From Antricoccus suffuscus (GTDB lineage: Bacteria > Actinomycetota > Actinomycetes > Mycobacteriales > Antricoccaceae): a stretch of DNA of 64,000 nt. The translations under genes and the position numbers were made by a program. The notes beneath the pieces were generated by a model that was given only the letters and a program-made list of their open reading frames with translations, did no database searches and had not been told where the DNA came from. Of the stretch, positions 25,906 to 34,536 are shown in pieces. The number at the start of each line of letters is the position of its first letter. Within the stretch, counting starts at the first letter, position 1. The stretch is from contig NZ_PVUE01000022.1 in assembly GCF_003003235.1 (NCBI RefSeq), positions 18,150 to 82,149 on the forward strand, read 5' to 3'.

Positions 25906-27087
25906 TCAGTCGTCTGCGCGGACCAGGCAGGTGCGATCAATATCAGCAACGTTACCGATCCCCGACAGCACCATGTTGAGCTCGAAGTCCGCCTGCAGGC
26001 ACTGCAGCACGTGTTCGACGCCCTCGGCGCCACCGAGCGCGAGCCCGTAGACCATCGGCCGACCGATGAGCACGGCGTCGGCGCCAAGCGCTAACGCCTT
26101 CATGATGTCTGCGCCGCAGCGCACACCTGAGTCGAACAAGATCGTGGAGCCGCCAATTGCCGAGACGATGTCCGGCAGACAGTCGAGCGAGGCACGTGCG
26201 CCATCGACTTGGCGACCGCCGTGGTTCGAAACGACGACACCATCCGCGCCCGCGTCGATACACGCGGTCGCGTCGTCGGGATGCTGGATGCCCTTGACGA
26301 GGATGGGCAGGCTCGTCTGCTCGCGCAGCCAGGCGATGTCGTCAAATGTCAGGGCCGGGTTGCCGAAGATCGACCCCCACAGTCGAATTGCCGCTTCCGG
26401 GTCCTCTTGCGGAGACTTCTCGAGCCGGGACTGAAACACCGGGTCGCTCAGGAAGTTCGCGACGCCCTCTCCCCGAAGAAACGGCAGGAACGCCTGCACC
26501 AGGTCGCGTGGTCGCCACGCAAGCTGCCAGGTGTCCACGGTGACGACGATTGCCTCGAAACCCGCGGCCTCGGCGCGTCTCACGAACGACAGTGCGACGT
26601 CACGATCGGAAGACCAGTACAGCTGATACCACCCACGTCCGGACGTCTCGTTGCCGGAAGTGTCATGTAATGCGGCCGCGATTTCTTCCATCGGCTTGGC
26701 GGCCGCGGTAGAGGCGATCATCGGTACGCCGCGCCGACTCGCGCCCCGGGCAACCGCTACTTCGCCTTCCTCATGGGCGATTGTCATGACGCCGATCGGG
26801 GCGAGGGCAATCGGGGCGTCCCATCGCTTGCCGAGAATTTCCACGCTGGTGTCTCGCTTCGAGGTGTCGCGCAGCATCCGCGGGATGATCTCCCAGCGTG
26901 CGAACGCCGCCCGGTTGGCATGTGCCGTCGTTTCGAGGCCGGCGGAACCAGCGATGTAGCCGTACGCCTCCGGGGTCAGCTTCTGATGTGCGGCCTCGTG
27001 CCATCCATCAAACTCGGTGGGATACGCCGGCCGAACGCCGCCGAGCATCCCTTTTGCGTAGATATCGTTCTGGAAGTTTGAGTACAT
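25906..27087 (-). CDS. FMN-dependent alpha-hydroxy-acid oxidase, lactate 2-monooxygenase-like
   Basis: The 393-residue flavoprotein closely resembles Mycobacterium smegmatis lactate 2-monooxygenase (394 residues) in length and motifs. It shows the N-terminal NDIYAKGM, GWYQLYWSSDRD, WQLAWRPRDL, VKGIQHPDDA, and the catalytic-histidine segment SNHGGRQVDG followed by FDSGVRCGADI. It should oxidise a 2-hydroxy acid with oxygen; lactate monooxygenase yields acetate and CO2. It ends convergent with the DUF35 gene (7-base gap) and may be cotranscribed with the upstream cupin gene. Confidence 0.9.
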   Translation of the reverse strand: MYSNFQNDIYAKGMLGGVRPAYPTEFDGWHEAAHQKLTPEAYGYIAGSAGLETTAHANRAAFARWEIIPRMLRDTSKRDTSVEILGKRWDAPIALAPIGVMTIAHEEGEVAVARGASRRGVPMIASTAAAKPMEEIAAALHDTSGNETSGRGWYQLYWSSDRDVALSFVRRAEAAGFEAIVVTVDTWQLAWRPRDLVQAFLPFLRGEGVANFLSDPVFQSRLEKSPQEDPEAAIRLWGSIFGNPALTFDDIAWLREQTSLPILVKGIQHPDDATACIDAGADGVVVSNHGGRQVDGARASLDCLPDIVSAIGGSTILFDSGVRCGADIMKALALGADAVLIGRPMVYGLALGGAEGVEHVLQCLQADFELNMVLSGIGNVADIDRTCLVRADD

Positions 27088-27131
27088 TTCCGCAGCCTAG
27101 ATGCCGCCGAATACGGCGCGCAACGGCACTG

Positions 27132-27461
27132 CTAGCGGTTGATCAGGGTCAGCAGCACGGCGGAGTCCGTGACTGCCCGCAGCTCGTGGCGCATCTGAGG
27201 GATCGCGATCAAGTTGCCGGGGAACAGCTCCCACGACTCGTCGCCTGCGGAGAGAGTGACGTGTCCGGTGATCGACTGGACAACTGCTTCTCCGGGATTT
27301 TCGTGTTCGCTGAGGGCGGAGCCGGCGCGTAGCGCGACGACCAGCTGTCGCAGATCTTTCGTGGCGTCGGACTTCAGCGGCAGCACAGACCGGCCGCTAG
27401 ATTCGCTCGTGGCTTTGGCGATTTGTTGTTCGGCGGTCAGGGTGAGGCTGAGCGGTTCCAT
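27132..27461 (-). CDS. small cupin-domain protein
   Basis: The 109-residue protein has a single cupin barrel: SALSEHENPGEAVVQSITG (motif 1 with one His and one Glu) and ELFPGNLIAIPQMRHELRA (motif 2 with a His). A metal-binding but minimal cupin is likely. ATG 27461 has GGAGG upstream; the longer open frame reads back into galE and is not coding. It lies 44 bases before the lactate-monooxygenase-like gene on the same strand, so a regulatory or detoxifying role in that operon is possible. Confidence 0.82.
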   Translation of the reverse strand: MEPLSLTLTAEQQIAKATSESSGRSVLPLKSDATKDLRQLVVALRAGSALSEHENPGEAVVQSITGHVTLSAGDESWELFPGNLIAIPQMRHELRAVTDSAVLLTLINR

Positions 27462-27504
27462 GCGATCCTCCGTATTTGCGGGCACACCTAGACCATAGGG
27501 CGCT

Positions 27505-28449
27505 TCATCGCTGAGCGAACTGCCAGGCGTCTGTGACGATGTCGTCGAGCCCGCGGGTGGGTGCCCACCCGAGCCGATCCTTGGCCTTGGCGTTACTCGC
27601 AACCAGTACGGCGGGGTCTCCAGGCCGGCGTTCGGCCAGTCGCGCCGGGACCTCGTGTCCGGTGCCGCGGCGTACCGCGTCGAGTACGTCGTTGACGGTG
27701 TAGCCGGTGCCGGTGCCCAGGTTGATGACCTGGTGCATACCGGGTGTCGCCGCGTCGAGCGCCAGGCCGTGCGCATCGCTGAGGTCGACGACGTGCAGGT
27801 AGTCGCGGACGCAGGTGCCGTCGCGGGTGGGGTAGTCGTTGCCGAAGATCGCGGCTTCATTGCGTTCGCCAGTGGCGACCTTGAGCAGGTTTGGCACCAG
27901 ATGCGTCTCGGTCGCGTGCCGTTCGCCGAATACGCCGTACGCGCCGCCCACATTGAAGTAGCGCAATGAAACGGCCGCGAGCCCATGTGCTTGCGCTTGC
28001 GCGGTCAGCATCATGTCGACGGCGAGCTTTGACATGCCGTAAGGATTGACTGGCATCGTGGGGCACGACTCGTCGATCAGCGTGCGGTCCGGTGCGCCGT
28101 ACGTCGCGGCGGTAGAGGAGAAGATCATCGTGCCGACGCCGGCTGCGGTTACGGCGTTAATCAGCTGTAGTGAGCCGACGACATTGTTTTCCCAATACAG
28201 TTCGGGTTTTTCGACTGACTCGCCAACCAGCGATTTTGCCGCGAAGTGCAACACCGCGTCGTACGACCCGTCGACATGATCGGCAGCATCGTGCACTCGC
28301 GCTTCGATGAATCTGGCGTCGGGGTGGACCGCGTCGCGGTGACCGGTCGACAAGTCGTCGAGCACGGTCACGTGGTGCCCCGCCTCGACCAGCCGGGCGG
28401 TACACACAGATCCGATATATCCGGCTCCGCCGGTCACTAACAACTTCAT
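27505..28449 (-). CDS. galE: UDP-glucose 4-epimerase
   Basis: GalE interconverts UDP-glucose and UDP-galactose using bound NAD. The 314-residue protein has TGGAGYIG (7-14), DDLSTGH, SSTAATYG (111-118), and the catalytic Y137 and K141 (NPYGMSK), followed by LRYFNVGGAYG and RDYLHVVDL. The ATG at 28449 gives MKLLVTGG, the usual N-terminus; the frame is open further upstream but this overlaps the opposite lipoprotein gene. It is divergent from the lipoprotein gene. Confidence 0.95.
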   Translation of the reverse strand: MKLLVTGGAGYIGSVCTARLVEAGHHVTVLDDLSTGHRDAVHPDARFIEARVHDAADHVDGSYDAVLHFAAKSLVGESVEKPELYWENNVVGSLQLINAVTAAGVGTMIFSSTAATYGAPDRTLIDESCPTMPVNPYGMSKLAVDMMLTAQAQAHGLAAVSLRYFNVGGAYGVFGERHATETHLVPNLLKVATGERNEAAIFGNDYPTRDGTCVRDYLHVVDLSDAHGLALDAATPGMHQVINLGTGTGYTVNDVLDAVRRGTGHEVPARLAERRPGDPAVLVASNAKAKDRLGWAPTRGLDDIVTDAWQFAQR

Positions 28450-28521
28450 GCGCCACAGCGTAATGTGCGAGCGGTGGGGGACGGTGGGAACGGATCGCCC
28501 GTTGGTGTGCGTCAGTCGAGT

Positions 28522-29184
28522 ATGTCCAGACGCATCGCACTCGTGACGTCCATAGTCGCGATGACGATGTTCGCTGCCGGATGCGCAAGCGGCGGAGGTA
28601 CGTCGGTCGACGCCAACGTATCGAGCGGGATAAACGCCGGCGCCGGGACCGGGACGACAAATGGTTCCTCGGGCTCGACCGATAGCCGGGCTAAAACGTC
28701 GACGTCCGACGCGCCCAGCAGCACCAAAGCAACGACGCCGGACACGCCGACCAGCACCGCGCCGGCAACGGGCCAAGCAGGCGGAGGCAGTACGCCGGCG
28801 CCTGGGATGTACCCGACCGTTCATATCGATCATTTTCAGTCGCCGTCGGGCAACCTCGCCTGCATGATCATCGACGACGGCAGCGCGCCGTCCAGCGTCC
28901 GGTGCGACGTACTTTCGCACACGTTCACGCCGCCGCAGGAGCCACCCGGTGGTTGCGGGGCGACCGGGTTCGGTAGCTCGATTGCGCTCGCGCCCGGCGT
29001 GCCTGCGCGCTTCATCTGTGCCGGGGACACTGTCGCTGATCCGTCGCTTCCGGTCCTTGCCTACGGTACGACGTCGGTGGTCGGGACGTTCAGCTGCGAC
29101 AGCAAGGAAGACGGGATCGTCTGCGCGGACCTGGGCTCGGGGCACTGGTTCCGGATCGCCAAGGCGTCGTACTCACTGAACTAA
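28522..29184 (+). CDS. lipoprotein with Ser/Thr-rich linker
   Basis: The 220-residue protein starts with a lipoprotein signal peptide (MSRRIALVTSIVAMTMFAAGC, lipobox FAAG-C21). Then comes a ~75-residue Ser/Thr/Gly/Ala-rich linker and a C-terminal domain of about 120 residues with six or more cysteines (for example LACMIID, VRCDVLS, PGGCGATG, FICAGD, FSCDSKED, VCADL) that may form disulfides. The function is unknown. The frame is open from 28465, but ATG 28522 gives the signal peptide. A terminator follows 18 bases after the stop. Confidence 0.8.
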   Translation: MSRRIALVTSIVAMTMFAAGCASGGGTSVDANVSSGINAGAGTGTTNGSSGSTDSRAKTSTSDAPSSTKATTPDTPTSTAPATGQAGGGSTPAPGMYPTVHIDHFQSPSGNLACMIIDDGSAPSSVRCDVLSHTFTPPQEPPGGCGATGFGSSIALAPGVPARFICAGDTVADPSLPVLAYGTTSVVGTFSCDSKEDGIVCADLGSGHWFRIAKASYSLN

Positions 29185-29202
29185 ACGGGCCAGAAATTGG
29201 CG

Positions 29203-29238
29203 ATGCCCACCACCCGTGTAATCACGAGTGGCGGGCAT
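29203..29238. terminator. stem-loop terminator between convergent genes
   Basis: ATGCCCACCACCCGTG pairs with CACGAGTGGCGGGCAT at 14 of 16 positions around the loop TAAT. It lies between the lipoprotein gene and the convergent hydrolase gene and may work in both directions. A T-rich stretch follows on the plus strand. Confidence 0.7.
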
Positions 29239-29352
29239 TCGGTGCTTACTTAGAATACATCTTGAGTTAATAAACTTTAACCCAAAGTGATTGACAACTA
29301 CGTCACATAGTCGTAATGAGCCTCAGTCGGCTCTCAGTAAGCGCTAAAGGCA

Positions 29353-30180
29353 TTACTGACCTGCAACGATGTCCGTCAGCTCGGCGATGAACTTGTCCGG
29401 ATCGTCCCATAACGGCATGTGGCCGGCGCCGTCGTACGCCGAAAAGGTCGCGCGTTGTGCGGTCTTGGCCAGGTGCTCGCCGAGCGCCAAAGTGAACATC
29501 TGGTCGTCGGTCCCGTGTGTGATCAAGGCCCGGCCGCCGAATGCCGCGACGGCTTCGTCATTGTCGACCGTACGACGCAGCATCGAGTTGCGAACGTGAG
29601 CCGGGCACTTTAGCGCACCGGCGAGCAGTTCTTCGCGGCGTGCCTTCGGCAGCGGCTTCCCCGCGCACATGTCGAGCAGTTCTCCGGCGACGACGCCAGA
29701 GTCGTCGGTCATGATCGCTTTGGTCAGCGCAGCGAAGCCCGGCTGCACGAACGGGCCCACAGGCGCGCCGAGCTTGTCGGTCGCGCCGAGAGTCACGATG
29801 GCGTCGACTATCGCGTCGCCGTACTTGGCTAGATAGTCGGTGAGTACCGTGCCGCCGTACGACCAGCCGAGCAGTGTTGCCTTGCGTTCTGCGCAGGCCC
29901 CCGCTGCCTCGAGTACTGCGGCGACATCGTCGGCCCACAGGGCAGAGTCGCCGTACGCGTCTTCGGGCTTCTCGGAGTCGCCGTGACCGCGAAGGTCGAC
30001 GGACACGAACCGCCAGCCCTTCTCATCGGCAATATCGGCCAGCTGAGACCACGCGAGCGCGGTCTGGCCAATTCCGTGTAGGCCCACGATAAGGGCACCA
30101 TCTTGGGGCCCGGCGGCGTACGCCGTGAGCGTGCACCCGCCGCCGCCGGTCACCTGAAATGTCGTCTGAGCGTTCGTCAT
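29353..30180 (-). CDS. alpha/beta hydrolase
   Basis: The 275-residue protein is a standard alpha/beta hydrolase with the oxyanion segment GLHGIGQTAL, DLRGHGDSEKP, the nucleophile in GWSYGGT, an acid in THGTDDQMF and the catalytic histidine in GAGHMPLW. No signal peptide is seen. I start it at ATG 30180; a TTG 24 bases upstream is also in frame. The substrate is unknown. It is divergent from gltA with a 28-bp perfect palindrome 19 bases upstream of its start. Confidence 0.85.
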   Translation of the reverse strand: MTNAQTTFQVTGGGGCTLTAYAAGPQDGALIVGLHGIGQTALAWSQLADIADEKGWRFVSVDLRGHGDSEKPEDAYGDSALWADDVAAVLEAAGACAERKATLLGWSYGGTVLTDYLAKYGDAIVDAIVTLGATDKLGAPVGPFVQPGFAALTKAIMTDDSGVVAGELLDMCAGKPLPKARREELLAGALKCPAHVRNSMLRRTVDNDEAVAAFGGRALITHGTDDQMFTLALGEHLAKTAQRATFSAYDGAGHMPLWDDPDKFIAELTDIVAGQ

Positions 30181-30198
30181 GCTCTGAGTCTGACATAT

Positions 30199-30226
30199 CA
30201 CCAACGCCCCGGCCGGGGCGTTGGTG
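30199..30226. promoter_or_regulatory. 28-bp perfect palindrome
   Basis: CACCAACGCCCCGG is followed directly by its exact reverse complement, giving a 28-bp perfect palindrome between the divergent hydrolase and gltA genes. It lies 19 bases before the hydrolase start. It could be an operator for a dimeric regulator or a hairpin. No U-tract follows on either strand. Confidence 0.6.
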
Positions 30227-30308
30227 TGGTGAGTAACGAGACATGAAATATGCCCGAGACGGGTATGGTTGCTAGTCGCTATCCACGACAGAATAGGTTG
30301 TTAGTGCA

Positions 30309-30326
30309 CGCGACCAGATCGTCGCG
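30309..30326 (+). promoter_or_regulatory. inverted repeat CGCGAC-N6-GTCGCG upstream of gltA
   Basis: A perfect inverted repeat with 6-bp arms and a 6-base centre (CAGATC) lies about 55 bases before the gltA start. It may be an operator or a leader hairpin. Confidence 0.4.
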
Positions 30327-30337
30327 ACTGACATACA

Positions 30338-30356
30338 CACTGCGCACCACGCAGTG
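30338..30356 (+). promoter_or_regulatory. leader stem-loop CACTGCG / CGCAGTG
   Basis: A perfect 7-bp stem with the loop CACCA lies 25 bases before the gltA start. If transcribed, it would sit close to the ribosome site AGGTGA. Confidence 0.4.
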
Positions 30357-30381
30357 ACGTCTCATTAGTTAGGTGAACTAC

Positions 30382-31659
30382 GTGTCCGATTACGCGCTGA
30401 AACACCCCGAAGGTGTACTCGATCTCGCGACAATCCCAGCCACTGAGGGTTCCGACGGGCTCGACGTCTCGAAGCTGCTCGCCACGACCGGAAAAGTTGG
30501 GCTCGACGTTGGTTTCGTCAATACCGCGTCCTGCGAGTCGTCCATCACTTACATCGATGGTGACCAGGGGATCCTGCGTTACCGCGGTTACCCCATCGAG
30601 CAGCTTGCGGAGAAGTCATCATTCCTCGAGACTTCCTGGCTGCTGATCTACGGCGAGCTGCCCACGAAGGCCCAGCTCGAGGAGTTCCAAAACTCCATCA
30701 CTCGCCACACGCTGCTGCATGAGGAGATGCGCCGCTTCTTCGAGGCCTTCCCCCGCGAGGCTCATCCGATGGCCGTGCTGTCCTCGGGCGTCAGCGCCAT
30801 CTCGACGTTCTACCAGGACAGCCTCGACCCGTTCGACGAGGAACACGTCGAACTGTCCACCATCCGCCTAATGGCCAAGCTGCCGACGATCGCGTCGTAC
30901 GCGTACAAGAAGTCGGTCGGTCAGCCGTTCCTCTACCCGGACAACACCCTCGGGTACGTCGAGAACTTCCTGCGGATGACCTTCGGCGTACCGGCCGAGC
31001 AGTTCGAGATCGACCCGGTCATGTCTAAGGTCCTCGACATGCTGTTCATCCTGCACGCCGATCACGAGCAGAACTGCTCGACCTCGACGGTCCGCCTCGT
31101 CGGCTCCGCGCAGGCCAACCTGTTCGCGTCGATCAGCGCCGGTGTCAACGCACTCTTCGGTCCGCTGCACGGCGGCGCCAACCAGGCCGTCCTGGAAATG
31201 CTCGAAGACATTCACCAAAACCATGGCGGCGACGTCACTGACTTCGTCAAGAAGGTCAAGAACAAAGAAGACGGCGTCAAGCTCATGGGCTTCGGACACC
31301 GCGTCTACAAGAACTACGACCCGCGCGCGGCCATCGTCAAGACTGCCGTCCGCGACGTACTCGAGCGGATGAACAAGCCCGACCCGCTGCTCGATATCGC
31401 GATGAAGCTTGAAGAGATCGCCCTTTCGGACGACTACTTCACCGAGCGCAAGCTGTACCCCAACGTCGACTTCTACACCGGCCTGATCTACAAGGCGATG
31501 GGCTTCCCGACGCCGATGTTCACGGTGCTGTTCGCGCTCGGCCGGCTGCCCGGCTGGATCGCGCAGTGGCGCGAGATGATCAACGACCCTAAGGGCAAGA
31601 TTGGCCGGCCCCGTCAGGTCTACACAGGGGCGCCTGCGCGGGACTTCCCGAGCAAGTAA
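30382..31659 (+). CDS. gltA: citrate synthase (type II, hexameric)
   Basis: Citrate synthase condenses oxaloacetate and acetyl-CoA at the entry of the TCA cycle. The 425-residue protein has ITYIDGDQGILRYRGYPIEQL, LHADHEQNCSTSTVR, FGPLHGGANQ, GFGHRVYKNYDPRA and the DFYTGLIY segment, with the catalytic histidines in the two middle motifs and the aspartate in the last. I prefer GTG 30382 (MSDYALKHPEG) with AGGTGA about 6 bases upstream. GTG 30373 is an alternative without a ribosome site. A strong terminator follows. Confidence 0.96.
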   Translation: MSDYALKHPEGVLDLATIPATEGSDGLDVSKLLATTGKVGLDVGFVNTASCESSITYIDGDQGILRYRGYPIEQLAEKSSFLETSWLLIYGELPTKAQLEEFQNSITRHTLLHEEMRRFFEAFPREAHPMAVLSSGVSAISTFYQDSLDPFDEEHVELSTIRLMAKLPTIASYAYKKSVGQPFLYPDNTLGYVENFLRMTFGVPAEQFEIDPVMSKVLDMLFILHADHEQNCSTSTVRLVGSAQANLFASISAGVNALFGPLHGGANQAVLEMLEDIHQNHGGDVTDFVKKVKNKEDGVKLMGFGHRVYKNYDPRAAIVKTAVRDVLERMNKPDPLLDIAMKLEEIALSDDYFTERKLYPNVDFYTGLIYKAMGFPTPMFTVLFALGRLPGWIAQWREMINDPKGKIGRPRQVYTGAPARDFPSK

Positions 31660-31690
31660 CCACCAGCACCACGCACCACCAGCACAACCA

Positions 31691-31751
31691 CGCGTCCGAG
31701 CAACCGCGGCCCAGGGCCCGGTCGCTCGGACGCGAGTTTTTGCGGGGCGAC
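31691..31751 (+). terminator. Rho-independent terminator of gltA
   Basis: A perfect 11-bp stem CGCGTCCGAGC / GCTCGGACGCG encloses a GC-rich loop that can form an inner helix, and five T follow (31747-31751). It begins 31 bases after the gltA stop. Confidence 0.9.
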
Positions 31752-31780
31752 GTACCTAGCTCAGTGACTGAGGAGCCGAC

Positions 31781-32818
31781 ATGAACACCCACCCAATCGA
31801 CCGCATCGCGGCGCTGCCGGCGTACGTCCCGGGCAAACCCGCCAAAGTCAAACTCGCCAGCAACGAGAACCCGTTTCCGCCGCTGCCGTCGGTCATCGAG
31901 GCGATCACGGTTGCGGCGGGCGAGATTAATCGCTACCCCGACACCGCGTCGCTCGAGCTACGCGAGCAGGTAGCCCGAAAGTACGACGTACCGCCCGAGC
32001 AAGTGGCCATCGGTGCCGGCTCGTTGACGATCGGCGAACAGATCCTGCAGGCGTTCACCCATGAGGGCGACGAGATCGTCTACGGATGGCGTTCATTCGA
32101 GGCCTACCCGCTCGTCAGTGCCGTCGTCGGGGTTCGCGCGATTCAGGTGCCGTTACGAGAGCACATGTACGACCTCGACGCGATGCTCGCCGCGATCACC
32201 GACCGCACGCGGGTGATCATCGTCTGCAATCCCAACAACCCCACCGGTACGGCCGTGCAGCGCGATCGCCTGGTCGCGTTTCTTGACGCCGTACCGTCAG
32301 AGGTGCTGGTAATCATCGATGAGGCGTATGGCGAGTACATCGACGACCCGCAGATCGCATCGGGGGTCGACCTCATCAAGGGGCGCCAGAACGCGTGCCT
32401 GCTCAAGACGTTCTCCAAGGCGTACGGTCTAGCCGCGCTGCGGATCGGCTACGTCGTCTCTGAAAACCTCGACATCGCCGCGTCGGTCGGCAAGACCGCG
32501 ATGCCGTTCAGTGTCTCGACGATCGCCCAGGCGGCGGCGATCGCGAGCCTCCACGCGGAGGGCGAGTTGCGTGACCGCGTCGCGCAGACCACCAGCGAGC
32601 GTGTCCGACTCACGACCGAGCTCAGGGCGCTCGGCTGGACGGTGCCCGACTCGCAGGCCAACTTCGTGTGGATCGACTCGGGCACCGACACGCCCGAACT
32701 GGTACGCCGGCTCGGTGCGGTCGGCATCAGCGGGCGCGCGTTCGGCGAGGAAGGTATCCGAGTCACCGTCGGTACGCCGGACGAGAACGATTTGTTCTTG
32801 AGCGCCGTACGCGGCTGA
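31781..32818 (+). CDS. pat: Pat-type aromatic / histidinol-phosphate aminotransferase
   Basis: The 345-residue PLP enzyme has the Pat-like N-terminus AYVPGK, then [14 protein letters not shown]. It also has [18 protein letters not shown], the PLP lysine in [17 protein letters not shown], and a C-terminal GIRVTVG. Such enzymes transaminate aromatic 2-oxo acids; related HisC proteins act on histidinol phosphate. No his genes are near, which favours Pat. GAGGAG lies 9 bases before the ATG. trpS follows on the same strand. Confidence 0.85.
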   Translation: MNTHPIDRIAALPAYVPGKPAKVKLASNENPFPPLPSVIEAITVAAGEINRYPDTASLELREQVARKYDVPPEQVAIGAGSLTIGEQILQAFTHEGDEIVYGWRSFEAYPLVSAVVGVRAIQVPLREHMYDLDAMLAAITDRTRVIIVCNPNNPTGTAVQRDRLVAFLDAVPSEVLVIIDEAYGEYIDDPQIASGVDLIKGRQNACLLKTFSKAYGLAALRIGYVVSENLDIAASVGKTAMPFSVSTIAQAAAIASLHAEGELRDRVAQTTSERVRLTTELRALGWTVPDSQANFVWIDSGTDTPELVRRLGAVGISGRAFGEEGIRVTVGTPDENDLFLSAVRG

Positions 32819-32850
32819 ATCGCTCGTGCCCGACACGACAACATGGAAAG

Positions 32851-33930
32851 ATGACCAAGACCCGCGACAGCCATGAAGGGCAGCATCCAGCAGTGACCGC
32901 ATCGCCACGAGTGTTTTCCGGCATCCAGCCGACGTCCGACTCGTTCCACCTGGGCAACTATCTCGGCGCGCTGCGTCACTGGGTGGCGCTGCAACAGACG
33001 CATGATCCGATCTACTGCGTGGTCAACCAGCACGCGCTCACCGTGGACCCGAGCCCCGCCGATCTGCATCGGCGCACGCGGGCCAGCCTCGCTCAGCTCG
33101 TCGCGCTCGGCGTGGACCCGGACCGTTCGGTGCTGTTCGTGCAAAGCGACGTACCTGAGCATGCCCAACTCACATGGGTCTTGGAGTGTCTTACTGGATT
33201 CGGTGAGGCGAGCCGGATGACCCAGTTCAAGGACAAGAGCGCCAAAGGCGGCGCGGATCGGTCGTCGGTGGGTCTCTTTACCTACCCGATGCTGATGGCC
33301 GCCGACATCCTGCTCTACCAGACACACGTCGTCCCGGTGGGCGAGGATCAGCGCCAGCACTTGGAGCTCACCCGCGACCTCGCGGCCCGGTTCAATGCGA
33401 AGTACGGCGAGACCTTCGTCGTACCCGAGCCGCATATCGTCAAGGAAACCGGCCGAATCGTCGACTTGCAAAACCCGACCGGCAAGATGAGCAAGTCGAC
33501 GGCCACCGAAAACTCCCTCGTCAACGTGCTCGATACGCCCAAGCAAATGAGCAAGAAGATCAAGAGCGCGATGACCGACTCGATCGGCGTGGTCAGCTTC
33601 GATCCGGACAACCAGCCTGGTGTCGCAAACCTGCTCACGATCCTCGGATCGATCACCGATCGCGACCCTGAGAGCCTCGTCGCCGATTACGCCGGCAAGG
33701 GTTATGGGGCACTCAAGGTGGATACGGCGGACGCGGTCGTCGCCGTCTTCGAACCGATCGGCAACAGGACCCGTGAGCTCCTCGACGATCCGGCGGAACT
33801 CGACAAGATCATGGACCGCGGTGCCGAGCGAGCGCGGGTAATTGCCGCAGACACCCTTGCGAAGGTCTATCGGGCTATCGGATTTGATGGCCGTGACGCT
33901 GGTCGCCCGGCTGTATCGAGTCGCGAGTAA
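32851..33930 (+). CDS. trpS: tryptophanyl-tRNA synthetase
   Basis: TrpS charges tRNA-Trp. The 359-residue protein has the class I HIGH-equivalent [10 protein letters not shown] (H33), [33 protein letters not shown] and the KMSKS loop. A GTG 14 codons further in would also give a plausible N-terminus; ATG 32851 is preferred. The frame upstream is open back into pat but has no matching start. The RNA ligase-like gene follows after 9 bases. Confidence 0.96.
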   Translation: MTKTRDSHEGQHPAVTASPRVFSGIQPTSDSFHLGNYLGALRHWVALQQTHDPIYCVVNQHALTVDPSPADLHRRTRASLAQLVALGVDPDRSVLFVQSDVPEHAQLTWVLECLTGFGEASRMTQFKDKSAKGGADRSSVGLFTYPMLMAADILLYQTHVVPVGEDQRQHLELTRDLAARFNAKYGETFVVPEPHIVKETGRIVDLQNPTGKMSKSTATENSLVNVLDTPKQMSKKIKSAMTDSIGVVSFDPDNQPGVANLLTILGSITDRDPESLVADYAGKGYGALKVDTADAVVAVFEPIGNRTRELLDDPAELDKIMDRGAERARVIAADTLAKVYRAIGFDGRDAGRPAVSSRE

Positions 33931-33939
33931 GGCGGCTAG

Positions 33940-34536
33940 ATGTCGACACCGATCAGCCATACGCCGGAGCCTCCGGTGGATGATGAGGACGGCGAAATCA
34001 CGCTTGGCGTGTCGATCACGGTGCCGGAGCCGCACGCGTCCGAGCTGACGCACTGGCGGGTCAAGATCGGTGATCCGCTCGCCAATCTGGTCGAACCGCA
34101 CATCACGCTGATCCCGCCGACAGCGATACCAGTGGCGCAGCTGTCCGACGTACTGGACCGGTTGCGATGGCACGCGGCGCGGCACCACGACTTCACGCTG
34201 CATTTGCGTGGCACCGGCACCTTCCGGCCGATTTCGGACGTCGTGTTCGTCGCGGTCTCACAAGGTATCTCCGCGTGCGAGATCCTCGCCGACGACCTGC
34301 GTTTCGGTCCACTCGAGGTGCCGCTGCAGTTTCCCTACCATCCACATGTCACCGTTGCGCACAACGTCTCGGAGGACTATCTCGACGAGGCCTACGAAGG
34401 TCTGGAGGGTTTTCGTGCCAACCTGGTCGTCGACCAGGTAGCAGTACATCGCCAGAACGACAACGGTTCATGGGACCGGATCGCCACCTATCCGCTAGCG
34501 AAGGGTAGTTTGCGCAATGCCACAAGCACGCGCTGA
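33940..34536 (+). CDS. 2'-5' RNA ligase family (2H phosphoesterase) protein
   Basis: The 198-residue protein has the two H-x-T-x motifs of the 2H phosphoesterase superfamily: PHITL (H54, T56) and PHVTV (H136, T138). These form the catalytic pair that acts on 2',3'-cyclic phosphates or 2'-5' linkages. The actual substrate in actinobacteria is not known. It starts 9 bases after trpS. Its last 20 bases overlap the next gene in another frame, so the run trpS-ligase-YihY-kinase looks like one operon. Confidence 0.85.
   Translation: MSTPISHTPEPPVDDEDGEITLGVSITVPEPHASELTHWRVKIGDPLANLVEPHITLIPPTAIPVAQLSDVLDRLRWHAARHHDFTLHLRGTGTFRPISDVVFVAVSQGISACEILADDLRFGPLEVPLQFPYHPHVTVAHNVSEDYLDEAYEGLEGFRANLVVDQVAVHRQNDNGSWDRIATYPLAKGSLRNATSTR

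Noticed and set aside
27462..27986. Upstream extension of the cupin frame
   Set aside because: It overlaps galE antiparallel in frame only; the ATG at 27461 has GGAGG and starts the cupin fold.
28450..29145. Upstream extension of the galE frame
   Set aside because: It lies opposite the lipoprotein gene, and GalE homologues begin at MKLLVTGG.
32449..34203. A 584-codon open frame on the minus strand opposite pat, trpS and the RNA ligase-like gene
   Set aside because: It is a GC-bias shadow of three well-supported genes and its translation shows no family motif.
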